From positions 15,828,844-15,892,843 of the forward strand of contig OX421496.1 of NCBI GenBank assembly GCA_949126835.1: 64,000 nt of DNA, read 5' to 3'. Origin of the DNA: Anisus vortex (lineage: Eukaryota > Mollusca > Gastropoda > Planorbidae). The translations under genes were made by a program, and so were the position numbers. Numbering within the stretch: the stretch's first letter is position 1; each line of letters opens with the position of its first letter. The notes beneath the pieces are model-generated. The model saw only the letters and a program-made list of their open reading frames with translations, searched no databases and was not told the origin of the DNA. Shown here piece by piece: positions 1 through 12,554 of this stretch.

Positions 1-194
1 GGTTATTAGGGAGATTGAGAGACATATGGTTCAGAGACTGGAATACGTATTCAGAGAATAGAGTAGGATTAAAAAATAGAAAGAGAAATGAAGAGTATAC
101 TAAGAGTTGGGAGACAATGCAGGGATATGAAAGCAAAATAATAGTTGGGAGAAAAGTTAAAAGTTGGGAGCCTAGACAGAGATCTGAGAAAGTA

Positions 195-430
195 AAACGA
201 GCTTTTGGAAATTAGAAAAAAATTGACAAGTTAGAAAGAGAATTAAAAGGTTAAGAAGATAATTGAGAGACTCGAAAGAGAACTGAGATGTTAGAAAAAG
301 AATTGTGGGGCTAGAAAGTGATTCGAGAAGCTGGAAAGTGAATCGAGAAGCTGGAAAGTGAATCGAGAAGCTGAAAAGAGAATTGAGATGCTGGAAAGAG
401 AATTGGGGTCTTGAAAAAGAAGCTGTGCGA
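195..430. repeat. Degenerate 21-bp tandem repeat
   Basis: About 11 imperfect copies of a purine-rich unit of the form gaattgagaagctggaaag plus two bases. More diverged copies extend left towards base 15. A 21-bp period keeps frames open on both strands (15-215 plus, 172-441 minus), giving low-complexity seven-residue repeats; I do not regard these as genes. Confidence 0.7.
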
Positions 431-440
431 AAAGCAGACA

Positions 441-2199
441 TTTACATTTAAGACACAACACAAAAGACAACGCCTTGGTTTTGATATTTTCAGATTTTTA
501 TTTTATTGTATTTTTCGACAAGGAGTCGTTTTTCAGGACGTTTCCCTTCTATAATAGCTACGCTCTTGGGGTCCGTACAAATGTAGTATTGCTGATGATT
601 TAGGGCGTATGACTTATGCCCCCCCCCCAAATATACTAAGCTGATGGCGTATTAGTAAAACATATTCAGTGGAAGACATTTAAATACAGACGGGTCGGAG
701 AATGACTTCGTATACAAAGAGGCTATGAATTGGCACTGCAGAAAAGAATGGAACGGTCAATGAGCTTTTAAGGACGAAGGATTGTCTAGTGGCATAGAAG
801 ACACTGTGTGTAGGTCACTGGCACTGTAGACCGACGCGTCGCCCGGACAGAAAAACGGAACCGTCTATGACCTCGTTGGTAAACTGTTGAACCGATAGTT
901 ACCATGCTTACGGGATTGTCTATTAAATATATCCTAAATATATTTTTTTTTCGAGACCAAACATACATTAAGCATGCGAATAATTAGTGCGTGGTTTATA
1001 ATGGAACTGCAAAAAGAAAAGGTAAATAGAGAAAATGGTCAAAGAATCACATATCCAGGTAATGGATGACAGGAACGTCCCTGTGAAGACATACACAGAC
1101 TGGACAGTCAAAATAAATATCGCCAAACCTGGCTGTCATTAATGACTTCAGCAAATTATTTTCAGCGAGGAGAGAGAGAGAGAGATGGAAGAAAACGAGA
1201 AAAAGAAAATATATTGGCAAAAGAAAAAATACAAAAGAAATAGATCGAGGCAAAAAGAAAAAAAAAAGAAAAGATATTTTGCGCTAAATTGGACGTTTGA
1301 AGTAAGATAGGAGTACAGGTGTAGACAGAGGGTGCTAATAGTGTACAGGTGTAGAAAGACAGTTCTGTCTGCGTACAGGTGGGGAAACGGAGATAATAGA
1401 TGTACCATTCGTTCCCAAAGTCGCCCTCCCCTCCCCTCCTTCCAGACGCACGAGGCAGGCAGTGGTGCGGAGGAGAGACGCCAGAGAGAAGGACATTAGC
1501 AGGTTTCTCTCAATTTAAACAATCAAATAATTGAAACGTGTTGTTTTTTTTTTTATCTGTGAGAGAGGGAAAGATAGAGAGTGATTGAAAAAGTGAGAAA
1601 AAGAAAGTTAATGAGAGGGAAGAAGAAAATGTGAAAATTTGTTGATTCACGTCACGGTATTCTGTTGTGAAGACATTCTGTGTGTTTCAGACAGAGACGT
1701 TAACTCAAAGTTGAAGACCAGAACTGGGGCTTTTTATTTTGTAGCACTGAAAGAAGAAATAAACGTTATATGTTTATACAAGTATCCCATGCTCGTTAAC
1801 AACCAGTAAATAAACACTGGAAACGAGGTTACCATTAGATCTAGTGATGGCATTAGAATTAGGGGAAGGTGGTCCGATTTGTATACAGCACGGAGCGTAA
1901 AACTCATTGATCCCGTGTTTGAATCCAGGACGAATCGGATTTACATTAATAAAAAAAAATGTCGGAATTAGTGTCGAGCAAACCTTTATGTAATTATATT
2001 ATTATTAATTTTTTCAGGCAAATATTAGCAGAAGTCAAAAGCTGTAGTGTAATGAATTCAGACCTTTATAATTATAATATAAATCAGTGGATGTTAGATC
2101 TATATGTTACACACATTAAAAGAATATTTGTAAAATATGAATAAAATCCAAGACACATCTATCTAGGGTTGACAGACGTCCGGCAAGAAAATTAACCGT
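441..2199. other. No recognised gene; AT/GA-rich intronic sequence
   Basis: Only low-complexity A, GA and T tracts are visible. Around 1885-1935 there is a weak tRNA-like string with a B-box-like GTTTGAATCC, possibly a worn SINE head. Short frames here have no family resemblance. Confidence 0.5.
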
Positions 2200-2996
2200 T
2201 TTTGAAAAGAACCTTACATGCTCTGCAAAGTTGTTTTTTTAATTGCCCAAGTTGCTTTTCAGTTTACATTAAATAAAATGTTGGGTCAGTTTTACTAATA
2301 TACAATTATTGACAGCTAATGTAATAAAACTGAACTGATTGTGGATTGTTAAACACTAAATACGTCATTTTTTTTTGTCTCTTTATGTTCTCCTGTTGAA
2401 GTCCAAGTATCTCGCAACCTTTTCCAGTTTTTTTTTGTTTGTTTTCGAATGCGTAGATAAAATGTCTGTACCGACGACTAGCGTTAACATCTGCATTTGC
2501 TGTTGTATGTGCATATATCGCAAATTGACAAACAATATTCGGAATTCGAAAAAAAAAATAAGTCGCCTCTGACAAACGAGTGTTTGCAAGGAATATAATG
2601 TTAAGTAATTGTTTTGTGCTAATCAAACATGGTTTACAATATATTATATTTCTTCAGATAAAAAGATAAATAAATCGTGGGACACAGTTATGAATGATTT
2701 CCTTCCGAAATGCGGTTTTCGTTTAACATCCCTACTTCACACAGATTAATTCACAACAGTTTAACCAAATGAAAGTATCAATAAGCAGAGTAATAGATGC
2801 AGCAATAGTGTAGCATTTTGAATTTTGAAAGTCAAAATAGATATTCCGAGAATCAATATCAGTTTCGGCCGAAACCGTAAACAAACCGAAAACTAAACTT
2901 TTGGCTTCGGCCGAAACCGAACCCACGCCGAAAAAGTGTTTTTGCCTTTTTTCGGCGCCGAAAACGAAGCCGAAACCGAATATCGGTCGGTCTCTA
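2200..2996 (+). mobile_element. 5'-truncated copy of the CCGAAA-terminus transposon
   Basis: Colinear with the complete element at 10389-11508: shared blocks include acatgctctgcaaagtt, the cggaattcgaaaaaaa/gtcgcct block, and tgtttgcaag followed by taatgttaag. It ends in a C/G-rich tail of repeated TTCGGCCGAAAC motifs and TCGGTCGGTCTCTA, the counterpart of the 3' terminus. The 5' terminal repeat is missing; homology starts near 2200. Confidence 0.65.
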
Positions 2997-4429
2997 CCCC
3001 TAACCCTCGTTGTCACCTCACCATTCAGTCCTTTATTTCAAGGACCACGCCGTCGCTGAGACTTGCTGTAGCAATACGGATGACATACTTTTAGGCTTTT
3101 TTGCTCCCCAAAGTACATTTTGCCCAAGGAGTTGCATCACTGATTGTTATTATAATAAGCACACTAATTATTTTGCTGGGGGAAAAGCAGCGAGGAAGCA
3201 GGGTGATGACATGAGAGACGATCAAAGCAATACGACGTCGTAGAGACGGGGAGAACAATCAAGCGATTATGATAAATTTATCTAGGTCGCGTTGACGGCC
3301 TATGTCTTTTTGGGCAAGGTTTTATTATACTCTTCGAGTGTGCATTTCTGTAGTCTACACCTACACCAAAGCCGATGTGTCAAATGGTTTGGGGCGAAAG
3401 GATGGTCATAAAACGCATACTTTTGATTTTAATTACTATCAATACAAATGTAATAATTTCCTGTGTATGCTTTCTAGTTGCTAGTAGTGTTCGATTTCGG
3501 TGTGTTTGGTTCGGGTTCGGTTCGATTCCCATCTCTAGTGGATACTCCCTTGGGAAAGTAAGTAAGCGAAACCCTTGCGAATCCTGCGATACTGACCTAA
3601 GTAAGTGCTTAGTTGTGTGTGTGCGTGTGTGTGAGTCTGTGTGTGTGTGCGTGTGTATGTACAGCGTCACTATTTGCTAGACTTACACCAAACACCCTGT
3701 CCAATAAATCTTATTACAGCCATGAAGGGGTAAAGTATCGCCCCACCCACACCCACAGCGTATCAAGATTTCGCAGAAATACGGTTTCGCCTTCCAACCG
3801 CCCCCCTCCTCGCCCCCTTAGCCCCCCAATTCACTCGACATTTCATCTATTTCTGGAATCTGACATACACCAGACATGTTGGGGTGTGGCCTCCTCCCCT
3901 CACAACACAAAAAAAAAAGGGGAAAGAAAGAAGAAGAGACAACTCCAAACTATCCGATATATAAATTTGACTTAGAACTTCCAGCTAGCGAATCTTATGA
4001 CCCGAGGAACAAATTTATTTAATAGCTGAGGTCTCGGTGCTAGACATATTACACACGTAACCCGTCAACTCCACCTCCCATCTTTGACAGACATTAATGT
4101 TGACATTTGCCTTGATAAGGTGTAGTTTTTGGGGTAATATTTCTTATATAAAAAAAAGTAAAGTTAGAAGATACATTTTATTTTTAGTCAGATTTATTTT
4201 AAAATTTATAATATTAAAAAAATATAACGAAACCTATATTTTTGAAAGTCTGATTTTTCACATGCATACTTCATGCATAAAGTTTATTTTTTAATGGGTA
4301 ATATCTTTTGTAAATGACATTGAATTTAATTTAAGCAAATGTAAATAATAAACATAAAAAAGTTGTATGATCAGTTGGACGCATATTACGATTGTTCTGT
4401 TATAATTTATGTTTAATTTGTAACAAAAT
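2997..4429. other. No recognised gene; (GT)n and C-rich tracts
   Basis: Contains a (GT)n-rich run near 3615-3660 and a tRNA B-box-like ggttcgattccc near 3520 with no matching A-box at the right distance. That string may be another scrap of the CCGAAA-terminus transposon. Short frames at 3010-3243 and 3302-3975 look like chance or repeat frames. Confidence 0.45.
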
Positions 4430-4578
4430 AATGGGCCGTATTGCTGTTGAGTGTTAACACCCTTGCCCCTTATACAAGTCAATATTTTATGACTGACTTG
4501 TAATTTACAAGTCAGTCATAAAATATTGACTTGTATAAGGGGCAAGGGTGTTAACTCTCAACAGCAATACGGCCCATT
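4430..4578. repeat. 149-nt near-perfect palindrome (loopless inverted repeat)
   Basis: Two 74-nt arms around T4504 are exact reverse complements apart from one mismatched pair (the gtg/gag position near 4451). The outer ends read AATGGGCCGTATTGCTGTTG on the left and its complement on the right. It is not an IS or tRNA. It could be an extreme foldback MITE, a hairpin-RNA source, or an assembly/hairpin artefact. Confidence 0.95.
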
Positions 4579-5786
4579 CAGCCTACTACTGTGACGTTTA
4601 TTAGATAGGCCTAAGGTCGTCCCATTCAAATTTCCTTCAAGTTGAAAGCACATGTTAAATGAAATCATTAAAGTAATTTTTTATAACTAAAATTTTAGTT
4701 AGCTTTAATCGCAAACAAAAGTTTTATATTTGTGATATATTTAATAATTTAATAAAATTATGGCTTTGTGATCTATCAATATTTGTATTATTTTGCTCAC
4801 AGCTATTTTCAACTATTTTCCTATTCGCTGATCGCAGGCCGTAAACATATTTTTTTTTAAAGCGCAAATAAGACGAATTCTAGAATTCAGATCAGTTCGT
4901 TTTACAAGCAGACTGATGGAGAAATAGACAGAGAAACAGGTATAGATTATAAGGTTTTAGATAATTCAATCCTTTTAATTTGGTCCCCAAATGTCCATGT
5001 ATTAAATACAACCACAGCTAAAAAGTACGTGACATGATGCTAAGGAAAGAATAAATGACATGCACATTGCACATTGTGATGGCATGACCGTTTCGCTCGA
5101 ACTGGTGAAAGAAATGTCATGAATTCACAGTATAAAAATACGTCTTGTTTCAGGTGTCTGTTTTTCCCTTCTGTATTTCGTAAACATTTATGAATATCTT
5201 AAAGTCAAAGACAACGTTTCTGTGTAAACAATTATATTCTAACATTTTGCTGTGTTCTAAATTTGCTACACGATTCGTTACCTAAACATATGCCTGCAAC
5301 ATGGATAAAATGGTCCAAACAGAAATTAACCCCCCCCCCCCCCCCAACGATGTCAAGAAGTGATTAGACGGTTCGGTTTGAGTGTCCTCCCCTCCCCCCA
5401 CAACCCTCGGGCACTGACCAACAGAGATAACATCAGGATTGGCGAGATCCAGATCTCCTCACACTAGTGCTAATGAGGATATTAAATATCAGTGTCGGAT
5501 TGCCCCAGGGACGAGGTCAGCACAAGTGGACAAGACGTTTGGCACTAATAAGACACTAGCCACTGACTACATCTACCTGCTGTGGGTGTGTGTGAAGGGG
5601 GGGGGGGCGGTGGGGATGATACCGATGGAGTGGTGATTTTGGGGAGGCCTCTGTTTGGAGGGTGCTTTATTGAGAGGTTCATAATTGGAAAGGTTCTTTT
5701 AAAAGGCTGCTGTTGGGGGGGGGGGGGGGCTTGGGAGTGTTCTGTGGAAAATGGGGGTTGGAAATGTTAGGCTCCATAACCATAGA
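4579..5786. other. No recognised gene; homopolymer C and G tracts
   Basis: AT-rich sequence with poly-C near 5330-5345 and poly-G runs near 5597-5607 and 5716-5729. The glycine-rich frames at 5439-5770 follow from the poly-G and are not credible. Confidence 0.5.
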
Positions 5787-6071
5787 AAAATATCAGGTGC
5801 TGGTGGCTTATCTCTAAATATCAGGTGTTGGTGGCTTTTCTCTAAATATCAGGTGTTGGTGGCTTATCTCTAAATATCAGGTGTTGGTGGCTTTTCTCTA
5901 AATATCAGGTGTTGGTGGCTTATCTCTAAATATCAGGTGTTGGTGGCTTATCTCTAAATATCAGGTGTTGGTGGCTTATCTCTAAATATCAGGTGTTGGT
6001 GGCTTATCTCTAAATATCAGGTGTTGGTGGCTTATCTCTAAATATCAGGTGTTGGTGGCTATATCTCTAAA
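5787..6071. repeat. 28-bp tandem repeat, about 10 copies
   Basis: Unit taaatatcaggtgttggtgg plus cttatctc. Copies are nearly identical, with ctta/cttt alternation in the first half and a tata variant at the end. Confidence 0.95.
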
Positions 6072-6206
6072 GAAATTTCTGAAACACAAAAAATGCTGTA
6101 GTTTGAATCCCATGTCATATATAATTCGATAATGTGTCTTTATTAATTTACACGGAGCGACGGATTGTGAATGTGTGAAGAATACACAACGTAGACACAT
6201 TTTTTA

Positions 6207-6507
6207 CCAAAGACTATAATAAGATGGACCGCTTGCTCTATTTTTAGAGCTTATAATATGTTCTTTTTTTCCGTGCTCAACCAATAAAGCTGTCTTGAAT
6301 GACTTCTACGCTCCTACGATTACATTAAAGGTTTCCGCTGTATGCAACTTGCGATTTTAATCTTAATTTTCTATTGAGAAATTAATTCATAGCGAATTAC
6401 TAAACCGGAAGAATAAATCGGAAATTCCGAAACTAAGTGTTTCAAGTTATTAAATAGGGTCCAGCAGAAATATCAAAGCAAGCGGTCCATCTTATTATAG
6501 GCTTTGG
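6207..6507. mobile_element. 301-bp non-autonomous TIR element (copy 1)
   Basis: Terminal inverted repeats of about 30 bp begin CCAAAGACTATAATAAGATG and are repeated in reverse at the right end. Flanking 5-bp direct repeats TTTTA occur at 6202-6206 and 6508-6512. A second copy is at 58023-58315 with its own 5-bp duplication. No coding capacity; superfamily not recognised. Confidence 0.85.
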
Positions 6508-6710
6508 TTTTACAAAACCACTTGTATCTTTAGTTAGCTAAGCTCTCACCCCGCTCCCCCATTCCCCCAATTCGTTTATGTCTTTTGCCTCCAGGTAAAG
6601 TCTGACGGAAGGCCTCGGTCATTATAAACACTAGAGGGCATTGTCAGCCTATAATTGATGCACCTTTGATATCTGGCACGCTTTTCCTTATTGTTTATTT
6701 TATGTCCAAG

Positions 6711-7282
6711 CTTGAAACATTCTTATTGCCACACCTGTATATGCGCACCTTCAGATTGAAACATTCTTATTGCCACACCTGTATATGCGTACCTTCAGAT
6801 TGAAACATTCTTATTGCCACACCTGTATATGCGTACCTTCAGATTGAAACATTCTTATTGCCACACCTGTATATGCGTACCTTCAGATTGAAACATTCTT
6901 ATTGCCACACCTGTATATGCGTACCTTCAGATTGAAACATTCTTATTGCCACACCTGTATATGCGTACCTTCAGATTGAAACATTCTTATTGCCACACCT
7001 GTATATGCGTACCTTCAGATTGAAACATTCTTATTGCCACACCTGTATATGCGTACCTTCAGATTGAAACATTCTTATTGCCACACCTGTATATGCGTAC
7101 CTTCAGATTGAAACATTCTTATTGCCACACCTGTATATGCGTACCTTCAGATTGAAATATTCTTATTGCCACACCTGTATATGCGTACCTTCAGATTGAA
7201 ACATTCTTATTGCCACACCTGTATATGCGTACCTTCAGATTGAAACATTCTTATTGCCACACCTGTATATGCGTACCTTCAG
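6711..7282. repeat. 44-bp tandem repeat, 13 copies
   Basis: Exactly 13 units of 44 bp (attgaaacattcttattgcc then acacctgtatatgcgtacct then tcag), with very few substitutions. Such homogeneity suggests recent expansion or ongoing gene conversion. Confidence 0.95.
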
Positions 7283-7578
7283 ATTTTCTATACCCAGACA
7301 ACCGCTTCAACTCCTTTGTGTTAGCTCATTGTGTCTGGTATCCATTTCAAGAATGTGTTCAATTTAGCATCTTGAATCTTTATGTTCGTATAATTAGCGC
7401 ATTACTTTGAGCTTAATGTAGTTACTTTAGATTCATCTCCAAAGTTTAATTCTACATCACTCCGTTTAGTTCCGTATTCCACTGTTGTTTATGGTCGCTA
7501 CTTCCCTACGTTTTATACATGTACTTTGTTACTCGCTTGCGAGGTGTTAAGTTTCTGAGGGTTTTTAGGTTTCTCTAA

Positions 7579-7908
7579 CTTGAGGTTGCTCCTAAGCCTA
7601 TCAAACTGGCATCGGTTAGTGTTCGAAGGGAACAGACCACGATAGCCCGGTTTCGAAGTGGGCATTGTCCGATAGGGACCTATTTAAGTACGCTTAGGCC
7701 CAACCTTGATTTGCGGTGTCGAAACTGCAGGGAAGCAGAAGAGACGATCGAGCACGTGCTGTTAGATTGCCCCACCTTGCAGGATCTTAAAGTGGACAGA
7801 AACAGCCAACCGTTTGTGCCGATTCTTTACGGTAATTTGTCGCAGCTGCGTGATACAGCAGAATTCGTTCTCTGTGCCCTAAGACAGAATTCGTTCTCTG
7901 CGCCCTAA
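7579..7908 (+). pseudogene. C-terminal fragment of a non-LTR retrotransposon polyprotein
   Basis: The frame is open from just after a TAA at 7576-7578 to a TAA at 7906-7908 (109 codons). It reads REQTTIARFRSGHCPIGTYL, later CRNCREAEETIEHVLLDC, then YGNLSQLRDTAEFVLCAL. This is the C-terminal Cys/His region of Jockey/I-group LINE proteins: an R.(R)(S/T)GHC block followed by C..C.......H....C. The endonuclease and reverse-transcriptase parts are absent, so this is a 5'-truncated, dead 3' copy. It is followed directly by short repeats of gaattcgttctctg plus gccctaagac, probably its expanded 3' tail. Confidence 0.8.
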
Positions 7909-7972
7909 GACAGAATTCGTTCTCGGCGCCCTAAGAGAGTAATCTCGGCGCCCTAAGAGAGTAATCTCGGCT
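7880..7972. repeat. Short tail repeats after the LINE fragment
   Basis: About three copies of a 26-bp unit (gaattcgttctctgcgccct plus aagaca), then copies of a 21-22-bp unit sharing cggcgccctaagaga. They begin inside the last codons of the LINE frame, as in LINE 3' tail repeats. Confidence 0.8.
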
Positions 7973-8332
7973 CGCTTTATCTCGAAGAGAACTGGGGCTC
8001 TAGTCTGGCATCGGTTGGAGTCAGGCATAAAATAGGAAGGGTGGGGTGGGGAAGGCACACGGGCATTGTGCTGGCAACATTGAGATTCACAAGACCTATT
8101 ATGAAACCAAAATCTGTCTTAAACTTTAAACGCCGATGTCTTTTGCATTCGGAGTTTATCGTTAATTACAGGTAAGAGAAATCTTGTTGACTAATTTCCT
8201 TTAACAAAAAAAAATGTTTGTCTGTTAACTATAAAGCGTACACTTGTTTGTACAATCAATCATTTCTGATATTTATAACGCCACAATTGTAATATAAGAT
8301 AATGATTTTTCTAATATTAGAACACACTTAGT

Positions 8333-8550
8333 AAAGTACCCGTCGGACCAAACTGATCATGGGGCCAGTGAAGCAGCGTTCACCAGTTTCTGTAGCCACG
8401 GCACACTAGGGTATGTGTGGCCAGAACAATGCCCAGCCGCCATTACTTTACCCCAACTAATATCAGGTACCCATCAGAGCTGTGAAGACAAATCCTAACC
8501 TTCACCAGGATTCGAACCCAGGACCTTGGGCAACCGTTAACATACTCAAC
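8333..8550 (-). mobile_element. tRNA-derived SINE, family A
   Basis: The minus strand reads a tRNA-like head with B-box GGTTCGAATCC followed by TGGTGAAGG, then a body containing TGTTCTGGCCACACATACCC and GCCGTGGCTACAGAAACTGG. The same body recurs at 25150-25425, 28735-28880, 34922-35105, 42735-42820 and 59200-59430. Confidence 0.75.
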
Positions 8551-8739
8551 TTTATTACTATTACTGTCACTTTGTATCTTCTTTGAAATCCTGAAATCAC
8601 GGTGGTGACCCATAATGCACCTGATTTGTGTTTTTTGTTGGAATGAAAAAAAAACCGCGATCCCGATCCGCCGACACCTTGTTGCTTGTCGATCCTGTAA
8701 CTCCTGATTTATCTCAGTATTGCAGAAATGCGCTCACAC

Positions 8740-9016
8740 ACTCAAACACGCACTCATACACACACACACACACACAGACACACACACGCACACACACACA
8801 CACAGACACACGCACACACACACACAGACACACACACGCACACACACACACAGACACACACACGCACACACACACAGACACACACACACTCACACACACA
8901 CACACTCACACACGCACTCATACACACACACACACACACAGACACACACACGCACACACACACACACACACCGACACACACACACACACAGACACACACA
9001 CACTCACACACACACA

Positions 9017-9054
<38 letters not shown>

Positions 9055-9165
9055 CACACAGACACACACAGACACACACACGCACACACACACACACACG
9101 CACACACACGCACACACACACAGACACACACACACACACAGACACACACACACACACTCACATTA
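8740..9165. repeat. (CA)n-rich microsatellite
   Basis: About 425 bp of CACACA with interspersed GACA and GCAC dinucleotide variants. All long Thr/His and Cys/Val frames over it are repeat artefacts. Confidence 0.97.
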
Positions 9166-9536
9166 CTACGTAGATACAAAGACTAGAATTATCTTGATAG
9201 ATACGGATTGGAACTTCAATGACGCAGTAAGGAGGTGTTGAATTCACACGATGGGGGTGGGCTTCTTTTTCCACAGAAATGTGATATGACGTAGTGCTTA
9301 ACAGCACAAGTCATCGCAATGGAGGTACTTCCGGGGCAAAGCGTGGTTGGCCAGATAATGTAAACTTTTGTATGTAAATTATATTTTTAAAAAGCCAACT
9401 TAAAAGTATGTCCGACATGGTCTAGAAACGTTGGCATATTTCAAACGAATGGAAAAATGAACGTTTGTGTGTGTGGTGTGTTATTACAATATATATTTGA
9501 ATACATTTTACATTTACTGCCATAGAAACGCTAAAT

Positions 9537-9868
9537 GACAGAAGGGCAAAGAGTAAAGTAGTAATAAAACACAAGGCATTAAACTCTAACTTAGAAATAC
9601 AACACAATAACAACATGTTGCAATGCTCAGATAAAAATTTTGACAAAAACACTTTTCTTATCCCTTATGCGAGAACAAATGCATGTAAGAACTCTTTCTT
9701 CCCCAGTGGAATTGGGTATGGAATGGGTTGCCTAAAAAAAACCCAGGAAAACCAGTTAGCATCATTTAAAACAGTAATAAACAGACTAAACTCAGACCAC
9801 GAAATGAGCGTAGGACGCATTAATCTTCTTTATAGGAGGAGCATCTGTAATATATAAGATAAGATAAC
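9537..9868 (+). pseudogene. LINE 3' end, CR1/Jockey-like (copy 1)
   Basis: Decoded with frame breaks it gives the LINE C-terminal pattern: EDRR-like segment, LIPYARTNACKNSFFPSGI, then W.GL and a 3' UTR ending in aagataagataac. It is 5'-truncated. Related copies are at 26170, 29416, 37882, 43611(-), 46180, 52171(-) and 60188(-). Confidence 0.75.
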
Positions 9869-9926
9869 AAGGCAATAGTATTTCTCATAGTTACCTTAAT
9901 AAAGTTTCCGTTTTAAACCATTTAGA

Positions 9927-12546
9927 CTAAGGGTCGTCAACCTAAGGAACGCAGACCAATTTTCAATAGCACGCAAAAAAAACATTTAACTACATGTAGG
10001 CCTACATCCATACATTAAGGCATATATTAAGATAGAGAGTATTTTCAGAAGTACATCGAAACACTCCAAGTAAAGTTTTCTAATCAGAGGCAAAACTTTC
10101 AAATGATGGACTCATTTTTTTCATACCACATCAAGCCTAACTGGTTTGATATCATTACGACATTCTTAGATGTAGACCTCTTTATGTTTGTTTTTTTAAG
10201 TGAAGGGTTATCTTCTATTTTAAAATGCCGCAAGTTTAATTTTAAACATTTAAAAAATGGGCAGCCAAATGTGCCCATTTGCTGAAAAAAATCTGGAAGG
10301 AAGCTGCTTAAGAAAGTCATCTGCTATTCTAAAATGCTAGGCATTTGCGCTTTTACTTTCAGCTTTTGGTTCAACTTACACTTGTGAATAGAGGTCGACC
10401 GAAATTCGGTTTCTGTTTCGGTGCTTAAAGTAGGCAACTTGACTCTTTCGGTGTAGTTTCGGTTTAGACCGAAGCCAAAAAGTTAGCTCTCGGTTTGATT
10501 TCGGTGTTGGCCGAAACTGATATTGACTTTCGGTCATCAGCCGAATATCCATTTTGTGTTATTTTGAAAATTTTTGAAAAAAAAAAAAACATAGATGTAC
10601 ATGCTCTGTAAAGTTAATTTTTTTTTTTAAGTTGCCCAAATGCAAGTTGCTTTCAGTCTATCTAAATATAAGCCTGTTTAAGTTTGAACAAGACTTTTTG
10701 TTAGGTAACTTTTACCACTAGATAATTATGGCAGCTGAATTGATTGTGAGTTTAATGCGGAAAATTCAAAGGAAACACTAAATTTGTCATCATATTTGTC
10801 TCTCTAATTTCCTTCTTTTGATAGCCCTCAATCTATCGGCCTGTTTGGAACGTTCAGCATCAGTGGGAAAATCCCTTTTTTTTTCAAGGCGTAGACTCTA
10901 GATCAGAAAGCGTCGCGACAACTAGCTTGAGGCCTTTATTGTTGTCGATGCTTATATCGCAAGCAATATTCGGGATTCGAAAAAAAAAAAGACCAATGAG
11001 TCGCCTTTGACTACTTAATGTTTGCAAGTCATTTAATTTTAATGTTAAGAAATTATTATGTTCGAATTAAACATGATTTAAAAATATTTTCTTCGAGAAC
11101 AAAAATAAATAAATTGTCCAAATAATAATACATCGTAGGACAATATAGTTGAATAGAATTTCCTCCTAACTTTCAACAAACCAGCAATTCGGTTTTAATT
11201 TCGAAAAATGTTAGGCCTATATAAAGGTTATATTGCCTTTAAGGTTATTAAATATTAAAGAGTATTCACTTCTGAATAAAATAATTAATATATAGTACAT
11301 GTATATACATAGGCCTATAGGTTTTACTGTATTTACTAAAATAGAGTACCAATAAACTAGTATATATTACACAAAAATGTGCAGACTTTTAAAATCTTTT
11401 GTTTGGCAATTTCGGTTTTCCTTTCGGTTTTGGCCGAATGTGTATAGAACCGTTCGGTATAGATTTGGTTTCGTCCGAAACCAAAAATATGGTTTCGGTC
11501 AGCCTCTACTTGTGAACAGATTTTAGTGCACATGAAATCTGTTTTAAGCCTACAAAGAGGCCACTTAAACTTGACTGATTACATTAAAAAGAGTTTTTAT
11601 GTTCATCTTCTTTAATGAAACATAAACATAAGTAATTCTAAAACAACTTTATTTGTATTATTAATTTAATAAACATAAGTGACTTATTTAATAGCACTAT
11701 ATTATGTAATTTTTGAAATTATTAATGTTTACAAGATAAACTTCTTAAATGGACAAACATTTAATGCAGCAAATGTTTATATACAACTATTTAACGTAAA
11801 TTGATTTAATCCTCTAATAATTAAATATTGCAATGAATACCATATATGTTGGATTTATATAAAGAAATAATAATTAGTCAGTAATAGGTATATTTTTTAT
11901 ATTACAAAACACAACTTAATTGGCATCACTATTGAATCAAATGTGCAAACGTTTTTTTAATTAAAGGAAGTTAATTATCCAGTTCTATGTGAGCTAATAT
12001 TTCTAACATATTTTTGTTTCTTTTATTTAAAAAAAATGGCTTACAATTTATAACTTTGAAATTATCATATAAAAAGTATTTGAAAATTATATTAATATTA
12101 TAAGACTAAATAATTTATATGTATATTTATAAACATTACATTAACTACCCAGTTTGTAGGATTAAACAGAGGTCAAAACATAATTAAAATAATCAGGTGT
12201 TAGAACTGTTGGATCCTCCTCTTGATTACCAAATGATAATGTGTAGACAATATTTACCAAAAAATTTAATGTGAAAGTCTAGTAATGAAATATTGTATTT
12301 GATATAAATGCACATAAAAAGGATGATAATCATACAACACATACATTTTCTATTAAAATAAAAACATAAAACGCATTAACGATTTTCTCTATAAATAATC
12401 TCCTTTTGCTTTTGGCCTTGGTCTTGTTACAGAGTTAAATTAATTGTCCTATAAAAGAGCAAGTTGGCTTTTTGGGCTGTTGTCACGCTGAATGATTTAG
12501 AAATCCTAGTTTGGCACACTGTTAGCAAAAGGTTGCCGACCCCTTA
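9927..12546. mobile_element. 2.6-kb hAT-like element, host of a nested transposon
   Basis: Ends read CTAAGGGTCGTCAACC and, inverted, TAAGGGGTCGGCAACC. Flanks at 9919-9926 and 12547-12554 share atttaga (7 of 8 bases), consistent with the 8-bp duplication of hAT elements. The terminal ~60 bp on each side match the short hAT MITEs at 14635, 35276, 41199, 58556 and 59826. The interior is AT-rich with no transposase frame. It includes the insert at 10389-11508, and a 210-bp block shared with the hAT element at 31354-32355. Confidence 0.75.
10389..11508. mobile_element. 1,120-bp transposon nested in the hAT-like element
   Basis: The flanking 8-bp duplication cttgtgaa is perfect (10381-10388 and 11509-11516). 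Terminal repeats read TAGAGGTCGACCGAAA on the left and, inverted, TAGAGGCTGACCGAAA on the right. Subterminal regions are packed with TTCGGT/ACCGAA motifs. There is no coding capacity. An 8-bp duplication fits hAT but the termini are unlike the other hATs here. A 5'-truncated relative lies at 2200-2996. Confidence 0.9.
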
Positions 12547-12554
12547 GATTTAGA

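Noticed and set aside
8628..9241. Thr/His- and Cys/Val-rich long frames
   Set aside because: (CA)n microsatellite translated in several frames.
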